Of a stretch of 64,000 nucleotides of DNA, positions 1 through 8,247 are shown one piece after another. The notes below the pieces were generated by a model. That model saw nothing but the letters and a program-made list of their open reading frames with translations. It made no database searches and was not told the origin of the DNA. Both the position numbers and the translations under genes were made by a program. The stretch lies in the NCBI GenBank assembly GCA_965247475.1, contig OZ252016.1, positions 1,860,001 through 1,924,000 of the forward strand. The letters are read 5' to 3'. The number at the start of each line of letters is the position of its first letter. The stretch's first letter is position 1. The stretch comes from G965247475 sp965247475 (GTDB taxonomy: Bacteria; Chloroflexota; UBA11872).

Positions 1-1
1 C

Positions 2-346
2 GCGGCCGGCTCTCCGATCGACGCCTACGAGGAACGACTGGACACCGTGCCGATTGCGAGCGCGATGGCGCGGTCGGATGACGTTTTCGCGCTGCGGGTG
101 CGCGGAAGCAGCATGATCGACGACCACATCTGCGACGGCGACGTCGTGATCGTCGATCCCAGCCCCACGGTGGCCGACGGTGAGATCGCGGTCGCGATGC
201 TGGAGGACGGGTCGGCTACGCTCAAGCGCTTGTATCGCGAGCGCGGGCGAGTGCGTCTGCAGCCGGCCAACTCCGAGATGGATCCCATATTCGTCGACGA
301 CGTGCGCGTGCGCGGCCGGGCGGTCGCGATCATGCGCGACCTCTAG
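2..346 (+). CDS. lexA: LexA repressor, C-terminal peptidase domain (5' end outside window)
   Basis: SOS-response repressor; RecA-stimulated self-cleavage inactivates it. Only the S24 peptidase half is in the window, and the frame is open from base 2. The first codons read Ala-Ala-Gly-Ser-Pro-Ile, which fits the Ala-Gly autocleavage site (bases 5-10). The nucleophile serine lies in VRGSSMIDDHICDGD and the catalytic lysine in ATLKRLY; the tail NSEMDPIFVDD...GRAVAIMRDL also follows LexA. The DNA-binding helix-turn-helix half must lie upstream. DinB is two genes downstream, a natural SOS context, but I found no convincing operator in the gaps. An UmuD-type protein is the alternative; the Ala-Gly site and spacing favour LexA. 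Confidence 0.9.
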   Translation, partial: AAGSPIDAYEERLDTVPIASAMARSDDVFALRVRGSSMIDDHICDGDVVIVDPSPTVADGEIAVAMLEDGSATLKRLYRERGRVRLQPANSEMDPIFVDDVRVRGRAVAIMRDL

Positions 347-375
347 GGAGCCCGCACTCGCCGCCGAGCCCTACG

Positions 376-1095
376 GTGTCGGACGTTCAACGCTGCCGCG
401 AGCAGATTCGCCTCCTGCTGCGGCGCGGGTTCGTGGATGAGGCCGCGCAGCGAGCCACGCTGTTTGTCGACGAGGTCGATGCTCCGCGGGCTCGGGCGAC
501 CGCCGCGTTCCATTTCATCGGGCTCGCGGTCCGATACGCCACCCAGCGGCTGGAGGCGGCCGCGCTGGAGAGCTTTGACGCGGCGCTGGACCTCATCGCG
601 GAAGCGTCGACGCACGAAGACCTGCGCCCCCGGATTTATCAGAACATCGGCGCCGCGCTGAACGACTCCGGCGACCACGTCGGCGCCGCGGAGTGCTTCG
701 AGGTCGCGATCCGGCTGGGCGCCACGAGCCCCGCCGTGTGGCTGGAGCTGGGCCGGGCACGGCTGCGAGCCGACGACGCGGCGGCGGCGCTTGACGCGCT
801 GGCGCAGGCTCAGGCGCTGCGCCCTTCCGCTGCAGTCACCGCCGAGATCGCGCTGGCCCGGCTGGCGCTCCAGGCCACGCCCGACCGCGCCCGGGAAATG
901 CTCGTGAAACTGGCGGCCTCGCGTCCCGAGCACGAGAGCGTGCGGCGCGACTACGCGCTGGGACGGGCGCTCGCGCTGACCGGCGATCGGGCCGCCGCCG
1001 TCGCGGCGTACCGGCGCGCGCTGGAGCGGGCCGACGGCGAGCTCTCGGAGTCGGAGCGCGCGGCGGCGGCCGCATTTGTCAAAGGCGACGCCTAG
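376..1095 (+). CDS. TPR-repeat protein
   Basis: A 239-residue soluble protein starting at GTG, 29 bases after lexA. The sequence is almost entirely helical with Ala/Leu-rich 34-residue tetratricopeptide repeats. The clearest repeat runs around residues 95-128 (YQNIGAALNDSGDHVGAAECF) and is followed by WLELGRARLRADDAAAALDA; another lies near residues 190-225 (YALGRALALTGDRAAAVAAY). There is no signal peptide, membrane segment or catalytic domain. TPR proteins act as protein-protein scaffolds; the partner here is unknown. Same-strand placement between lexA and dinB may mean co-transcription, but a 239-base gap separates it from dinB. Confidence 0.75.
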   Translation: MSDVQRCREQIRLLLRRGFVDEAAQRATLFVDEVDAPRARATAAFHFIGLAVRYATQRLEAAALESFDAALDLIAEASTHEDLRPRIYQNIGAALNDSGDHVGAAECFEVAIRLGATSPAVWLELGRARLRADDAAAALDALAQAQALRPSAAVTAEIALARLALQATPDRAREMLVKLAASRPEHESVRRDYALGRALALTGDRAAAVAAYRRALERADGELSESERAAAAAFVKGDA

Positions 1096-1334
1096 ACCAA
1101 GACCGCCTCGGTTCAGGGCGCGTGGTCCGAGCGAACCGCAGCCAGATCGATTCGTAGTGGATGACGCCGATCCAGGCTGGGGCACCCGGTGGCTGGTGGT
1201 TCGTGGCCCACCCAGGCGCCCGTCGACGAACTCCGAGCGGCCAACCCCTGGACACCCCGGCGTCCGCCGGGGTGACGGAGGGGAGTTGATCTGTTCTCTA
1301 TGGGTGTTCGGTTTTTGTATGGTCCTTTGGCGGC

Positions 1335-2594
1335 ATGATGCCGGCCGCGGGCGATCGAATGGGCGACCAGGAGCACTGGGGCGGGGCGCGGGTGGTGCTG
1401 CACGCGGACATGGACGCGTTCTATGCCGCGGTGGAGCAGCGCGAACGACCCGAGCTTCGGGGGAGGCCGGTGATCGTCGGTGGCTCGCGCGACGCGCGCG
1501 GGGTCGTGACGGCGGCCTCCTACGAGGCGCGGGCGTTCGGCGTGCGCTCGGCGATGCCGCTGCGCACGGCGGCGCGGCTGTGCCCGCAGGCCGAGTTCGT
1601 CGGCGGACGCTTCGATCTCTACGCGGAGGTCTCGGAGCGCATCCTGACGATCTTTCGGTCGTACACACCGCTGGTCGAGCCGCTCTCGCTCGACGAGGCG
1701 TTTCTGGACGTGACGGGATGCGAACGGCGCTACGGGCCGCCGGCGGCGATCGCGGAGGATCTGCGGGCGCGGGTTCGACGCCGGGAGCGGCTGCCGGTGT
1801 CGGTCGGCGTTGCGACCGCCAAGTCGGTCGCGAAGATCGCGTCCGCGCGGGCCAAGCCGGATGGATGTCTGCTGGTCCCGCCCGGGCAGGATTTGGCGTT
1901 CCTCGCGCCGCTGCCGGTGCGCTGCCTGTGGGGAGTGGGCCCGAAGACCGGCGAGCTCATGAAGTCCCGCGGCGTCCACACGGTGGGCGATCTGATGCGG
2001 CGCGATCCGCAGCGGTTCGCAGCGGCGATGGGCGCGGGCGCCGCAAAGGCGGCGCGGCTGGCGCATGCGATCGATCCGCGTGCCGTCGAGCCAACGCGGT
2101 CGAGAAAGTCAGTGGGCAACGAGGTCACGTTCGACGACGACCTCAGCGACCGGGACTTGATCGTGGCCTATCTCCAGCAGCTGGCGGATGACGTGGGCCG
2201 CCGGATGCGCGAGAAGCGCCTGCTGGGTCGCACGGTCGCGGTGAAGCTGCGCTACGCGGACTTCCGAACAATCACCCGGCAGACCACGCTCGAGCCACCG
2301 GTGAATTCGAGCGCCGACATCTTTGGCGCGGCGCGGCGACTGTTTCTCTCGGCGGCTCGCGGGGAGGACATCTACCTGCTGGTCGGCGTGCAGGTCGCGG
2401 GCCTGTTGAAGGGGGCCTATCGGCAGCTGCCCCTAGGAGCGCCGCGCGAGCGCGACCGGCATGCGCTCGACACCGCGCTGGACCGGATCCGCACGCGGTT
2501 CGGCGACGCCACGGTCACCGCGGGCAGTCTGGTGGACAGCGAAGCTCGACTTAGCGCCCAGCGTTACGCGTGGCGGGACGCGGTGCTGGGATGA
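1335..2594 (+). CDS. dinB: DNA polymerase IV (Y-family translesion polymerase)
   Basis: Error-prone polymerase that copies past lesions. It is 419 residues, usual for DinB when its C-terminal little-finger domain is present. Palm motifs are intact: HADMDAFYAAVE (metal ligand Asp25) and PLSLDEAFLDV (Asp120-Glu121). The steric-gate region, the VSVGVATAKSVAKIAS helix and the thumb helix-hairpin-helix (LWGVGPKTGELMKSRGVHTVGDL) all fit. Near the end, RQLPLG is a candidate beta-clamp binding peptide. The start could be ATG 1335 or ATG 1359; neither has a strong ribosome binding site. LexA lies 1 kb upstream, so SOS control is likely by analogy, but I could not identify an SOS box. Confidence 0.95.
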   Translation: MMPAAGDRMGDQEHWGGARVVLHADMDAFYAAVEQRERPELRGRPVIVGGSRDARGVVTAASYEARAFGVRSAMPLRTAARLCPQAEFVGGRFDLYAEVSERILTIFRSYTPLVEPLSLDEAFLDVTGCERRYGPPAAIAEDLRARVRRRERLPVSVGVATAKSVAKIASARAKPDGCLLVPPGQDLAFLAPLPVRCLWGVGPKTGELMKSRGVHTVGDLMRRDPQRFAAAMGAGAAKAARLAHAIDPRAVEPTRSRKSVGNEVTFDDDLSDRDLIVAYLQQLADDVGRRMREKRLLGRTVAVKLRYADFRTITRQTTLEPPVNSSADIFGAARRLFLSAARGEDIYLLVGVQVAGLLKGAYRQLPLGAPRERDRHALDTALDRIRTRFGDATVTAGSLVDSEARLSAQRYAWRDAVLG

Positions 2595-2674
2595 CGCGCG
2601 GCATCAGAACGTTTCTCGTCGCGCCTTCGTTCGGTGTATGGCCGATCGTGATGGGGGAGACAAGGTAGGGCCAA

Positions 2675-3253
2675 ATGGCACGACTGCCCGAGAGCTTCCG
2701 CGAGCTCCTCGCGGAGACGGCCGTGGAAATGCGGGGCGCGGACGGCGGCGGCCGCCCACCGGTGACCGGTGCGCGGCGCGCGCACGCACGGCTGGAGCAT
2801 CTGTACGGCTACGCCATTCGTCACACGGCGCACGACCGCGCGCACGTGATCCGCGAGGCTGCGCGTCAGACGCTTCGCCATGGACCAGCGTACGTGGTCG
2901 GGCGCTGCTCGCGCGAAGCGGATCTGTTCGTGAGCTGGGGCCAGCAGGTGTATCGCGAGGTCTACCGCGCGCAGCGTCAGATCCAGTTCCAGCGGGGCAG
3001 GCGCGAGCGGGAGCTGTCGGCGCACTGGCGCTTCCAGTTTCCCGTGGTCGATTTGGTGCTGAGACACTTCCACCGCCGGCTGCGTGAGCACACGCTGGTG
3101 CTGGTGGACGGCGACCGCGCCTACGTCCACGACGGGTGCGGCATCCGCCTGGAACGCGCCGGACCCAGGCGCGGGGCGCATGGGCGGCGCGCGCCGACGT
3201 TCATGGCCACGGCTCTGGGCGGCGGTCAGCGAGCGCTGACGTATCCGCAGTAG
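2675..3253 (+). CDS. Hypothetical protein (weak DUF4130-like pattern)
   Basis: A 192-residue basic protein, ATG preceded by a purine-rich GGGGGAGACAAGG stretch. I do not recognise it with certainty. Residues about 95-155 (VYREVYRAQRQIQFQ, then VVDLVLRHFHRRLREHTLVLVDGDRAYVHD) recall the pattern of DUF4130, a domain linked to DNA metabolism, in which a conserved HFxxRF is followed by a strand and a D-x-R turn. The match is by eye and weak. It contains many Arg and His residues, no membrane segment and no signal peptide. Its place after dinB and before a SbcD-like gene would suit a nucleic-acid role, which is inference only. Confidence 0.5.
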   Translation: MARLPESFRELLAETAVEMRGADGGGRPPVTGARRAHARLEHLYGYAIRHTAHDRAHVIREAARQTLRHGPAYVVGRCSREADLFVSWGQQVYREVYRAQRQIQFQRGRRERELSAHWRFQFPVVDLVLRHFHRRLREHTLVLVDGDRAYVHDGCGIRLERAGPRRGAHGRRAPTFMATALGGGQRALTYPQ

Positions 3254-3624
3254 CCGTGGTTTCCGTGAGTCTGCGGGACACGCTGCGGCGTGGTTGGTGA
3301 CGAGACGGCGGCAGCGCTGGACCCCTCACCCGCCGGGAGAGGGAACTCGCCGGTCCGGTGGCCGTGAGATTGCTCGCCTGCGGCTCGACCGAGTCACCCC
3401 CGCCGGCCCGCTCGGGAGCGTACCCCTCCCGAGTGCTCGCAACCTGACACCCAGGAATGACAGGGAGGCGACTCGGAATGACAGGGAGGCGGCTCGGAAT
3501 GGCGGGGGAGCGGTGCGGCGAACGGATAGATTATGTCAAGCACACGCGTGTCCAGTGCTACCATCTCCACAGTTCGGGCCACACCGAGTCACCACTGGGG
3601 GGCAGGGGATAGCGTAGCGTCGCC
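3254..3624. repeat. Gene-free stretch with dispersed and short tandem repeats
   Basis: No gene is visible. Bases 3322-3347 carry a CCCCTCACCC...GAGAGGGAACT element that recurs at about 54535-54574. Bases 3347-3388 match 53757-53798 at 38 of 42 positions. Bases 3454-3516 hold a 21-base direct repeat (GGAATGACAGGGAGGCGACTC, then one change, then a decayed third copy). The related GGAATGACAGG core also occurs near 53796. This looks like a recombinogenic intergenic repeat family rather than a regulatory region. Confidence 0.6.
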
Positions 3625-4746
3625 ATGAGGATTCTCCGGGGCGCCGGAGCACGCCTGCCGATCGCGCTCACGGCCGGAAACCTCATTGGGGCGGCGCCGC
3701 ACTTCCTGAGCCCGGGTCAGCGCGCGCTGGTAGGGGCGCAGGGCCGCCAGCGGTTCACCGAGATGGTGGACTTTGCCGCGGCCAACCAGGCGCGCCTGCT
3801 GGTCGCGGCGGGCGGCCTGTTCGCATCGGCCGATCCGGACTTGGACGACCTGCGCTTCGTCACTCAGCAAGTCCGTCGCCTCCGTGACCACGAATGCGCG
3901 GTCGTGGTTCTCGATGACTTGCGCGACCGCCGAGGACATGGTCAGTCGTCGGGCCTCGACCTTCTGGCCGACATGGAGCTCGTGCGAGTTCTGCGCCCCG
4001 GTCCCGGCGATGCGTTCGCGCTGGAGGTCGGCGGGCTGCGGCTGGGCTTCACGGCGGACCCGGGCTTCGTGCGGCGGGCCGGCGAGGGCGACGATCTATC
4101 GGCGCTGCTGCTCGTGACCCGGGATGCGGCCGCGGCCGACCGGAACGCGGCGCCCGAGCTGGAAGCCGATCTGGTTGTGATGGGAGACAGCCGCGAGGCC
4201 GGCGACATGGTGCGGGGACCGACGCTCTTCGTCCGGCCCGGCTGGACGGCCGCGGGGGCCAACGCCGACGGCCCGGCAACGTTCGCATGGGCAGAGGTCA
4301 GCGCCGACGGGGTACGCGAGCTCCGGTTCATTCCGCTGGCCGGCACGGCGGCCCAACGCGTGCGCGTGCGGCCGGAGCAGTTGAGCGGACCCGACCCGGC
4401 GGCGGCCCTGCGCGCGCTGGTCGATCCGCTGCTCGGCGCGACGCCGTTGCTGTCGCTCGAGTTCGAGGGGGATCTCACCCGTGACCGCTGGCACGCGTGC
4501 CGGCTGGCCGGTCTCGTTCGAGCAGCGGAGCAGCAAGGCACCGTCGTCTCGGTGGATGTCGTCGGTCTGGGTCCAGACGGTCGTTCGACCGGGGAGCCGC
4601 GAGCGTCGTTCGGCGTGGAGGTCCGCCGGGCCGCGAAGCGACTGGCCCGTGACGCCGAGCCGGGCGATGCGGATCTGATCCGCGGCGCGAGATCGGCGGT
4701 GGCGGACGTCTTCCGGCGCCGCACCGGGCTGGAGCCGATCACGTGA
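3625..4746 (+). CDS. SbcD/YhaO-like phosphoesterase-fold protein, apparently lacking the metal ligands
   Basis: A 373-residue partner of the SbcC-like protein that it overlaps by 4 bases. The fold can be followed by eye against SbcD/Mre11-type calcineurin-like nucleases, but every metal-binding motif seems replaced. The opening DxH position reads ALTAGNLIGA (residues 14-23). The AGDlFd position reads VAAGGLFAS. The GNHD position reads VVLDDLRDR. The GHxH position reads VVMGDSREAGD, followed by the expected TLFVRPG strand. The C-terminal capping region is present. If the alignment is right, this is a non-nuclease structural subunit. YhaO of the YhaO/YhaN pair is the closest architectural relative I can name. 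Function is unproven. Confidence 0.6.
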   Translation: MRILRGAGARLPIALTAGNLIGAAPHFLSPGQRALVGAQGRQRFTEMVDFAAANQARLLVAAGGLFASADPDLDDLRFVTQQVRRLRDHECAVVVLDDLRDRRGHGQSSGLDLLADMELVRVLRPGPGDAFALEVGGLRLGFTADPGFVRRAGEGDDLSALLLVTRDAAAADRNAAPELEADLVVMGDSREAGDMVRGPTLFVRPGWTAAGANADGPATFAWAEVSADGVRELRFIPLAGTAAQRVRVRPEQLSGPDPAAALRALVDPLLGATPLLSLEFEGDLTRDRWHACRLAGLVRAAEQQGTVVSVDVVGLGPDGRSTGEPRASFGVEVRRAAKRLARDAEPGDADLIRGARSAVADVFRRRTGLEPIT

Positions 4747-7700
4747 TTCTGCTCGAGCGGCTGACCGCCGAGAGCCTCGGCCCGCTGGATCTCGTGGACC
4801 TGGAGTTCGCGCCGCGTGGGCGGCACGCGATCCGAGCGGCGGACAACGAGGCGAGCGCGCTCTGGCAGGCCCTTCTGCTGGCGCTCTTTGGTAACGGACG
4901 CGACGGCGAGGTGGACCCCGCCGGGGGGCACGTCGAGCTGACCCTGGTGGCCGCCGGACAGCGCTACACCATTGGACGGTCATTCGAGCCGTGGGGCGGC
5001 GAGCGCGCCGTTCTGAGCTACGCGTCCGGCGGCACGCTCCAGGAGGTTCACGGATCCGTCCGAATCCGTCGGGTGCTGGAGCCCGTCCTCAATCTCGACC
5101 GCACAACCTACGAATCTCTCACGCATCAGACCGACTCCATCGAGATTCCGCCGGCGCGCGAACTGGCGACGTTCGTGCGCGCCCTGTTGGGCGAGCGCCG
5201 GATGACCGCCCTCGACGCGTCGTTCGCCGCCATGCCCGAGTTCGCCGTCAGCGAGGAGCGCGCGCGCACGCGCCTGCAACTGGCGCAGGCGGCTGGGTCG
5301 CTCACGCAGCAGCAGCGTGAGGTCCTGGCGCTCGAACGCGAGGCGCGCCACGCGCGGGTTCAGCGCGCGGTTGCGGCCGTGGAGCATGCCGAGCGGACCC
5401 TGCGGCGGGCCTCGGCCGCAGCGAACGAAGCGGATCGGCAGCGGCTGCGCCTGCACGGAATCGGCGCAACCGCGCGCCGCCACACGGATCTGGCGGCCCT
5501 TTGGCGCCAGCACCGAGCCGCCGCGCAGGACGCGCAGGTCGCGGCGGCCGAACGAGCCTCGATCGATCGAGAACTCGGGCGAGTGTCCAGCGATGAGGAA
5601 GCACTCGGCGCGGCGGAAACCCGGCTGGCCGCGCTGGATCGATCCCTGCGGGCCGCCGCCCGCGCGCGTGAAGCGGCGGATCTGGCGGACACGGCGCGCG
5701 CGGAGCGGGACCGTCAGCGAGCCCGCGCCGCGGAGGTCGACGAGACGCGCGCGAAGCTCGACGCGGCACGGCGCCGGTTGCAGGAGCTCGACGCGGCGGC
5801 CGAGCGCGCCGAGACCCTGGCGCGACGGGCGGATGAGGAAGCCAGTCTGCCCGCGGCGCACCGTCTGTGGGGCGCGTGGCTGGCGCTGGGCGACGTCGGA
5901 TCGGAGGCGGACCGCGCCGACCTGGCCGACGAGCGCGCGCGCACCGAGCTCGAGCGGACGGAGCATCAGCTCCGGCGGCTCTCGTACGAGGCCGAGCGCC
6001 GCCGTTCGCAGATAACCGGCGCGGGCGCGGCCGCGGTGGTCAGCACAATACTGCTCGGCCTTGGTCTGCTTGCCGTACCGGCTCTGGCGCCCATCGGCAT
6101 CGCGGGCGGGATCGGATCGGTGGCCGTCGCGGGGTGGCTGCAACGGCGCGGTCAGCACGCGCGGGCGCTCGAGCCGGACCTCTTGTCGCGCGTGGCGGAG
6201 ATAGATGTCGAGCTCGCGGCGACCGATCGTGCCGCCACCCGTGCGCGCGCCGCACTGCGACAGCGGGCGGCAATCGAGCAGGAGCTTCACGCACTAGGTC
6301 TCGAAATCCCGCCGACCATCGACCGAGCGGACACGCTGCATCGCAGCGCCGCGGCGCGGCTCCGGATCATGGCCGATGGCGACGAGCGAGTCAGCGCGCA
6401 ACGGACGGCCGGGGCGTTGGACGAATCGCGCGCGGCGGCCGCGGACGGGCGCCGAACCACGCAGCGGCTGCACGCCAGACTCCGATCGCTCGCGGAGTCG
6501 CAACCCGAGGTCCTGGCGGCGGCGGCGGAAGCCGAGCATCGGGTTCAGCTCAAACACGCCTCCGAACACCGGGCCGAGGCGTCGGCGCTTGCCCGCGAGG
6601 CGGGGCTTACAGCCGCCACTTCCGACATCCGCGGCGCGCGAAGCCGAGCCGCCACGACCGTCGCACGCTTGCGATCGCAGCTGCGCGCGGGGCCGCGCCT
6701 GCAACTTCGACGGCACGCGGTCGAGGCGTCGGAGCACGAGATCGCCCGACGCGCGTTGAAGGTAAGCGCCCAGATCGATCGGATGCGCGGCGAGCACCCC
6801 GACCTGCCGCAGCACTCTCCGCCCGCCGACATCGCCGAGCGCTGGGCCGCGCGGGCGGCGCTGATCGAAACGCTCGCGGCGCTGGGCCTTGCGCGCGCCG
6901 GCGTCGATCGCCGGGCAGCCGAATCCGACGTGCAACGGTCGGAGGCGGCGTCGTCCCGCGGGCGGATTGACCTGGCCGCGGCAATGCGGGCCGCGGGGCT
7001 GAGCGTCGAGGCGGCGCCGACCATCGCCGAGGCGCGCGCCGCGTTTCCCGATCTCGACGAAATCGCACACACGCCGTCCGAGCAGCGGCTGCGACGGCTG
7101 CGCCGCTCGCGCGCCTCGGTCGAGAAGCTCGAACGAGAAGTGCGGCGGCTCGAACTCCGGTCCGGCGAGTCTCGCGAGACGATCGACACTGCGTCGGCGA
7201 CCGGCGCCTTGGACGAGATCGTTCGCAAGCGCCGGCGGCGTGCGTACGCCGCCACGATCGCCGATGCGGCGCTGCAAGCGGTCGGCGCGGCCGCTCCGGC
7301 GGCGGTGGAGACGTGGCTGCGCGCGGTCGTCGGGGTCGTAACCGGCGGGCGCCACTGGGACGTGCGCGTCGGGCCCGCGTTCGAGCTGGAGGCGTGGGAC
7401 GAGGATCGGGCGGCGTGGGTTCCGGATCGCGCGTTCACAGAACCGATCGGCGCCGCCCTTCGGCTGGCGCTGCGGGTGGCGGTGGCGGCCGTGGCCGCCC
7501 CCTCCGACTCCGCCGAGCTGCCCGCGTTTCTCTGGTTCGACCACGGCGCCTCGGCCGGTGGTTGGCGCGCCGCGATGCCGCTGGTGGAGGCACTAGCCCG
7601 CCCCGGATTCGACCACCGGTTCCCTCAGATCGTGGTCGTCGGTGATGAGGATTTCGGGACGCCGCTGCTGTTCGACCACGCGGCGACGATCAGGCAAGGA

Positions 7701-7748
7701 CGGACCGTCCGAGATCGAGCGTCGCCCGCGCTGAAGGCGGCCGGATAG
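4743..7748 (+). CDS. SbcC/YhaN-like coiled-coil protein with degenerate ATPase motifs and a central hydrophobic segment
   Basis: A 1001-residue protein with the SbcC/Rad50 layout: globular N-terminus, very long Ala/Arg/Glu-rich coiled coils (about 175-420 and 475-890) and a globular C-terminus. The Walker A position reads HAIRAADNEASALWQA (residues 28-43) rather than GxxGxGKS/T, although the following LLLALFG matches. The Walker B position reads AFLWFDHGAS (928-937), with Asp then His instead of Asp-Glu. The expected LSGGE signature is replaced near FTEPIGAALRLALRV. The D-loop region and the FPQIVVVGDEDF strand remain recognisable. Residues about 424-470 form one or two membrane-like segments in mid-protein, also reported for some YhaN-type proteins. 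Likely a membrane-associated, non-hydrolysing relative; this is inference. Confidence 0.6.
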   Translation: MILLERLTAESLGPLDLVDLEFAPRGRHAIRAADNEASALWQALLLALFGNGRDGEVDPAGGHVELTLVAAGQRYTIGRSFEPWGGERAVLSYASGGTLQEVHGSVRIRRVLEPVLNLDRTTYESLTHQTDSIEIPPARELATFVRALLGERRMTALDASFAAMPEFAVSEERARTRLQLAQAAGSLTQQQREVLALEREARHARVQRAVAAVEHAERTLRRASAAANEADRQRLRLHGIGATARRHTDLAALWRQHRAAAQDAQVAAAERASIDRELGRVSSDEEALGAAETRLAALDRSLRAAARAREAADLADTARAERDRQRARAAEVDETRAKLDAARRRLQELDAAAERAETLARRADEEASLPAAHRLWGAWLALGDVGSEADRADLADERARTELERTEHQLRRLSYEAERRRSQITGAGAAAVVSTILLGLGLLAVPALAPIGIAGGIGSVAVAGWLQRRGQHARALEPDLLSRVAEIDVELAATDRAATRARAALRQRAAIEQELHALGLEIPPTIDRADTLHRSAAARLRIMADGDERVSAQRTAGALDESRAAAADGRRTTQRLHARLRSLAESQPEVLAAAAEAEHRVQLKHASEHRAEASALAREAGLTAATSDIRGARSRAATTVARLRSQLRAGPRLQLRRHAVEASEHEIARRALKVSAQIDRMRGEHPDLPQHSPPADIAERWAARAALIETLAALGLARAGVDRRAAESDVQRSEAASSRGRIDLAAAMRAAGLSVEAAPTIAEARAAFPDLDEIAHTPSEQRLRRLRRSRASVEKLEREVRRLELRSGESRETIDTASATGALDEIVRKRRRRAYAATIADAALQAVGAAAPAAVETWLRAVVGVVTGGRHWDVRVGPAFELEAWDEDRAAWVPDRAFTEPIGAALRLALRVAVAAVAAPSDSAELPAFLWFDHGASAGGWRAAMPLVEALARPGFDHRFPQIVVVGDEDFGTPLLFDHAATIRQGRTVRDRASPALKAAG

Positions 7749-7749
7749 C

Positions 7750-8247
7750 GTGCGCCCCCCCGCGGCTTCACCGAGTGCGCCCGAGCGGGCGCAGCAGACG
7801 GAGCTGCGGCTCGAGGTCGGGGAGCCAAAGGCGCGCGAATACCGCGCCGCGACGAAGCCGCCTCGGGACGGATTTCAGATCCAGCTCTGGGTGTCTCGAA
7901 TAACGTCCGCGGGGGCCTTTGTGACCGTCGGGATCCTGATCTACATCGTGCTGTTCACGAACCCGAGCCGGTCCGAGAACGTCCTGGCGCTCCTGGCAAC
8001 GCTGGGGTTCGCCATGTTGTTCAGCGCCTGGTCGCTGGGCTTCTGGCTGCGCGCGGGACGCCGTCACAGCCGCGGGCGAATGTCCACGTGGCCAGTGACC
8101 CGGCAGGCTGTGTTGATCGCGACGGGCGTGACCGCGCTGGCGATGATGGCGATCAATCGGACGGCGAATGCGGGCGCGGTGATGCTGGTGATCGTCGTCA
8201 TCGTCGCGGCCGAGCTGGTGATCAGACGGATGCGCCTGCCGCAGTGA
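7750..8247 (+). CDS. Small four-helix membrane protein
   Basis: A 165-residue protein starting at GTG one base after the SbcC-like gene, so translationally linked to it. The first 45 residues are polar and cytosolic-looking. Four hydrophobic segments follow at about 51-69, 78-100, 118-136 and 141-158, separated by short charged loops (RAGRRHSRGR, then RRMRLPQ at the end). No catalytic motif is visible. The tight spacing, and the hydrophobic core of the preceding protein, suggest that the three products could assemble at the membrane; that is inference from gene order. Its last codons overlap the start of the next gene. Confidence 0.6.
   Translation: MRPPAASPSAPERAQQTELRLEVGEPKAREYRAATKPPRDGFQIQLWVSRITSAGAFVTVGILIYIVLFTNPSRSENVLALLATLGFAMLFSAWSLGFWLRAGRRHSRGRMSTWPVTRQAVLIATGVTALAMMAINRTANAGAVMLVIVVIVAAELVIRRMRLPQ

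Noticed and set aside
1270..1334. LexA (SOS) operator before dinB
   Set aside because: TGTTC and GTTCG words occur but form no inverted repeat with the right spacing.
343..1668. A 441-codon open frame on the minus strand
   Set aside because: Arg/Pro-rich and without domains, it lies opposite lexA, the TPR gene and dinB, which have clear family motifs.
5300..7600. Several long frames on both strands opposite or alongside the coiled-coil gene
   Set aside because: All are Arg/Ala-rich shadows of a GC-rich coiled-coil coding sequence without domains.
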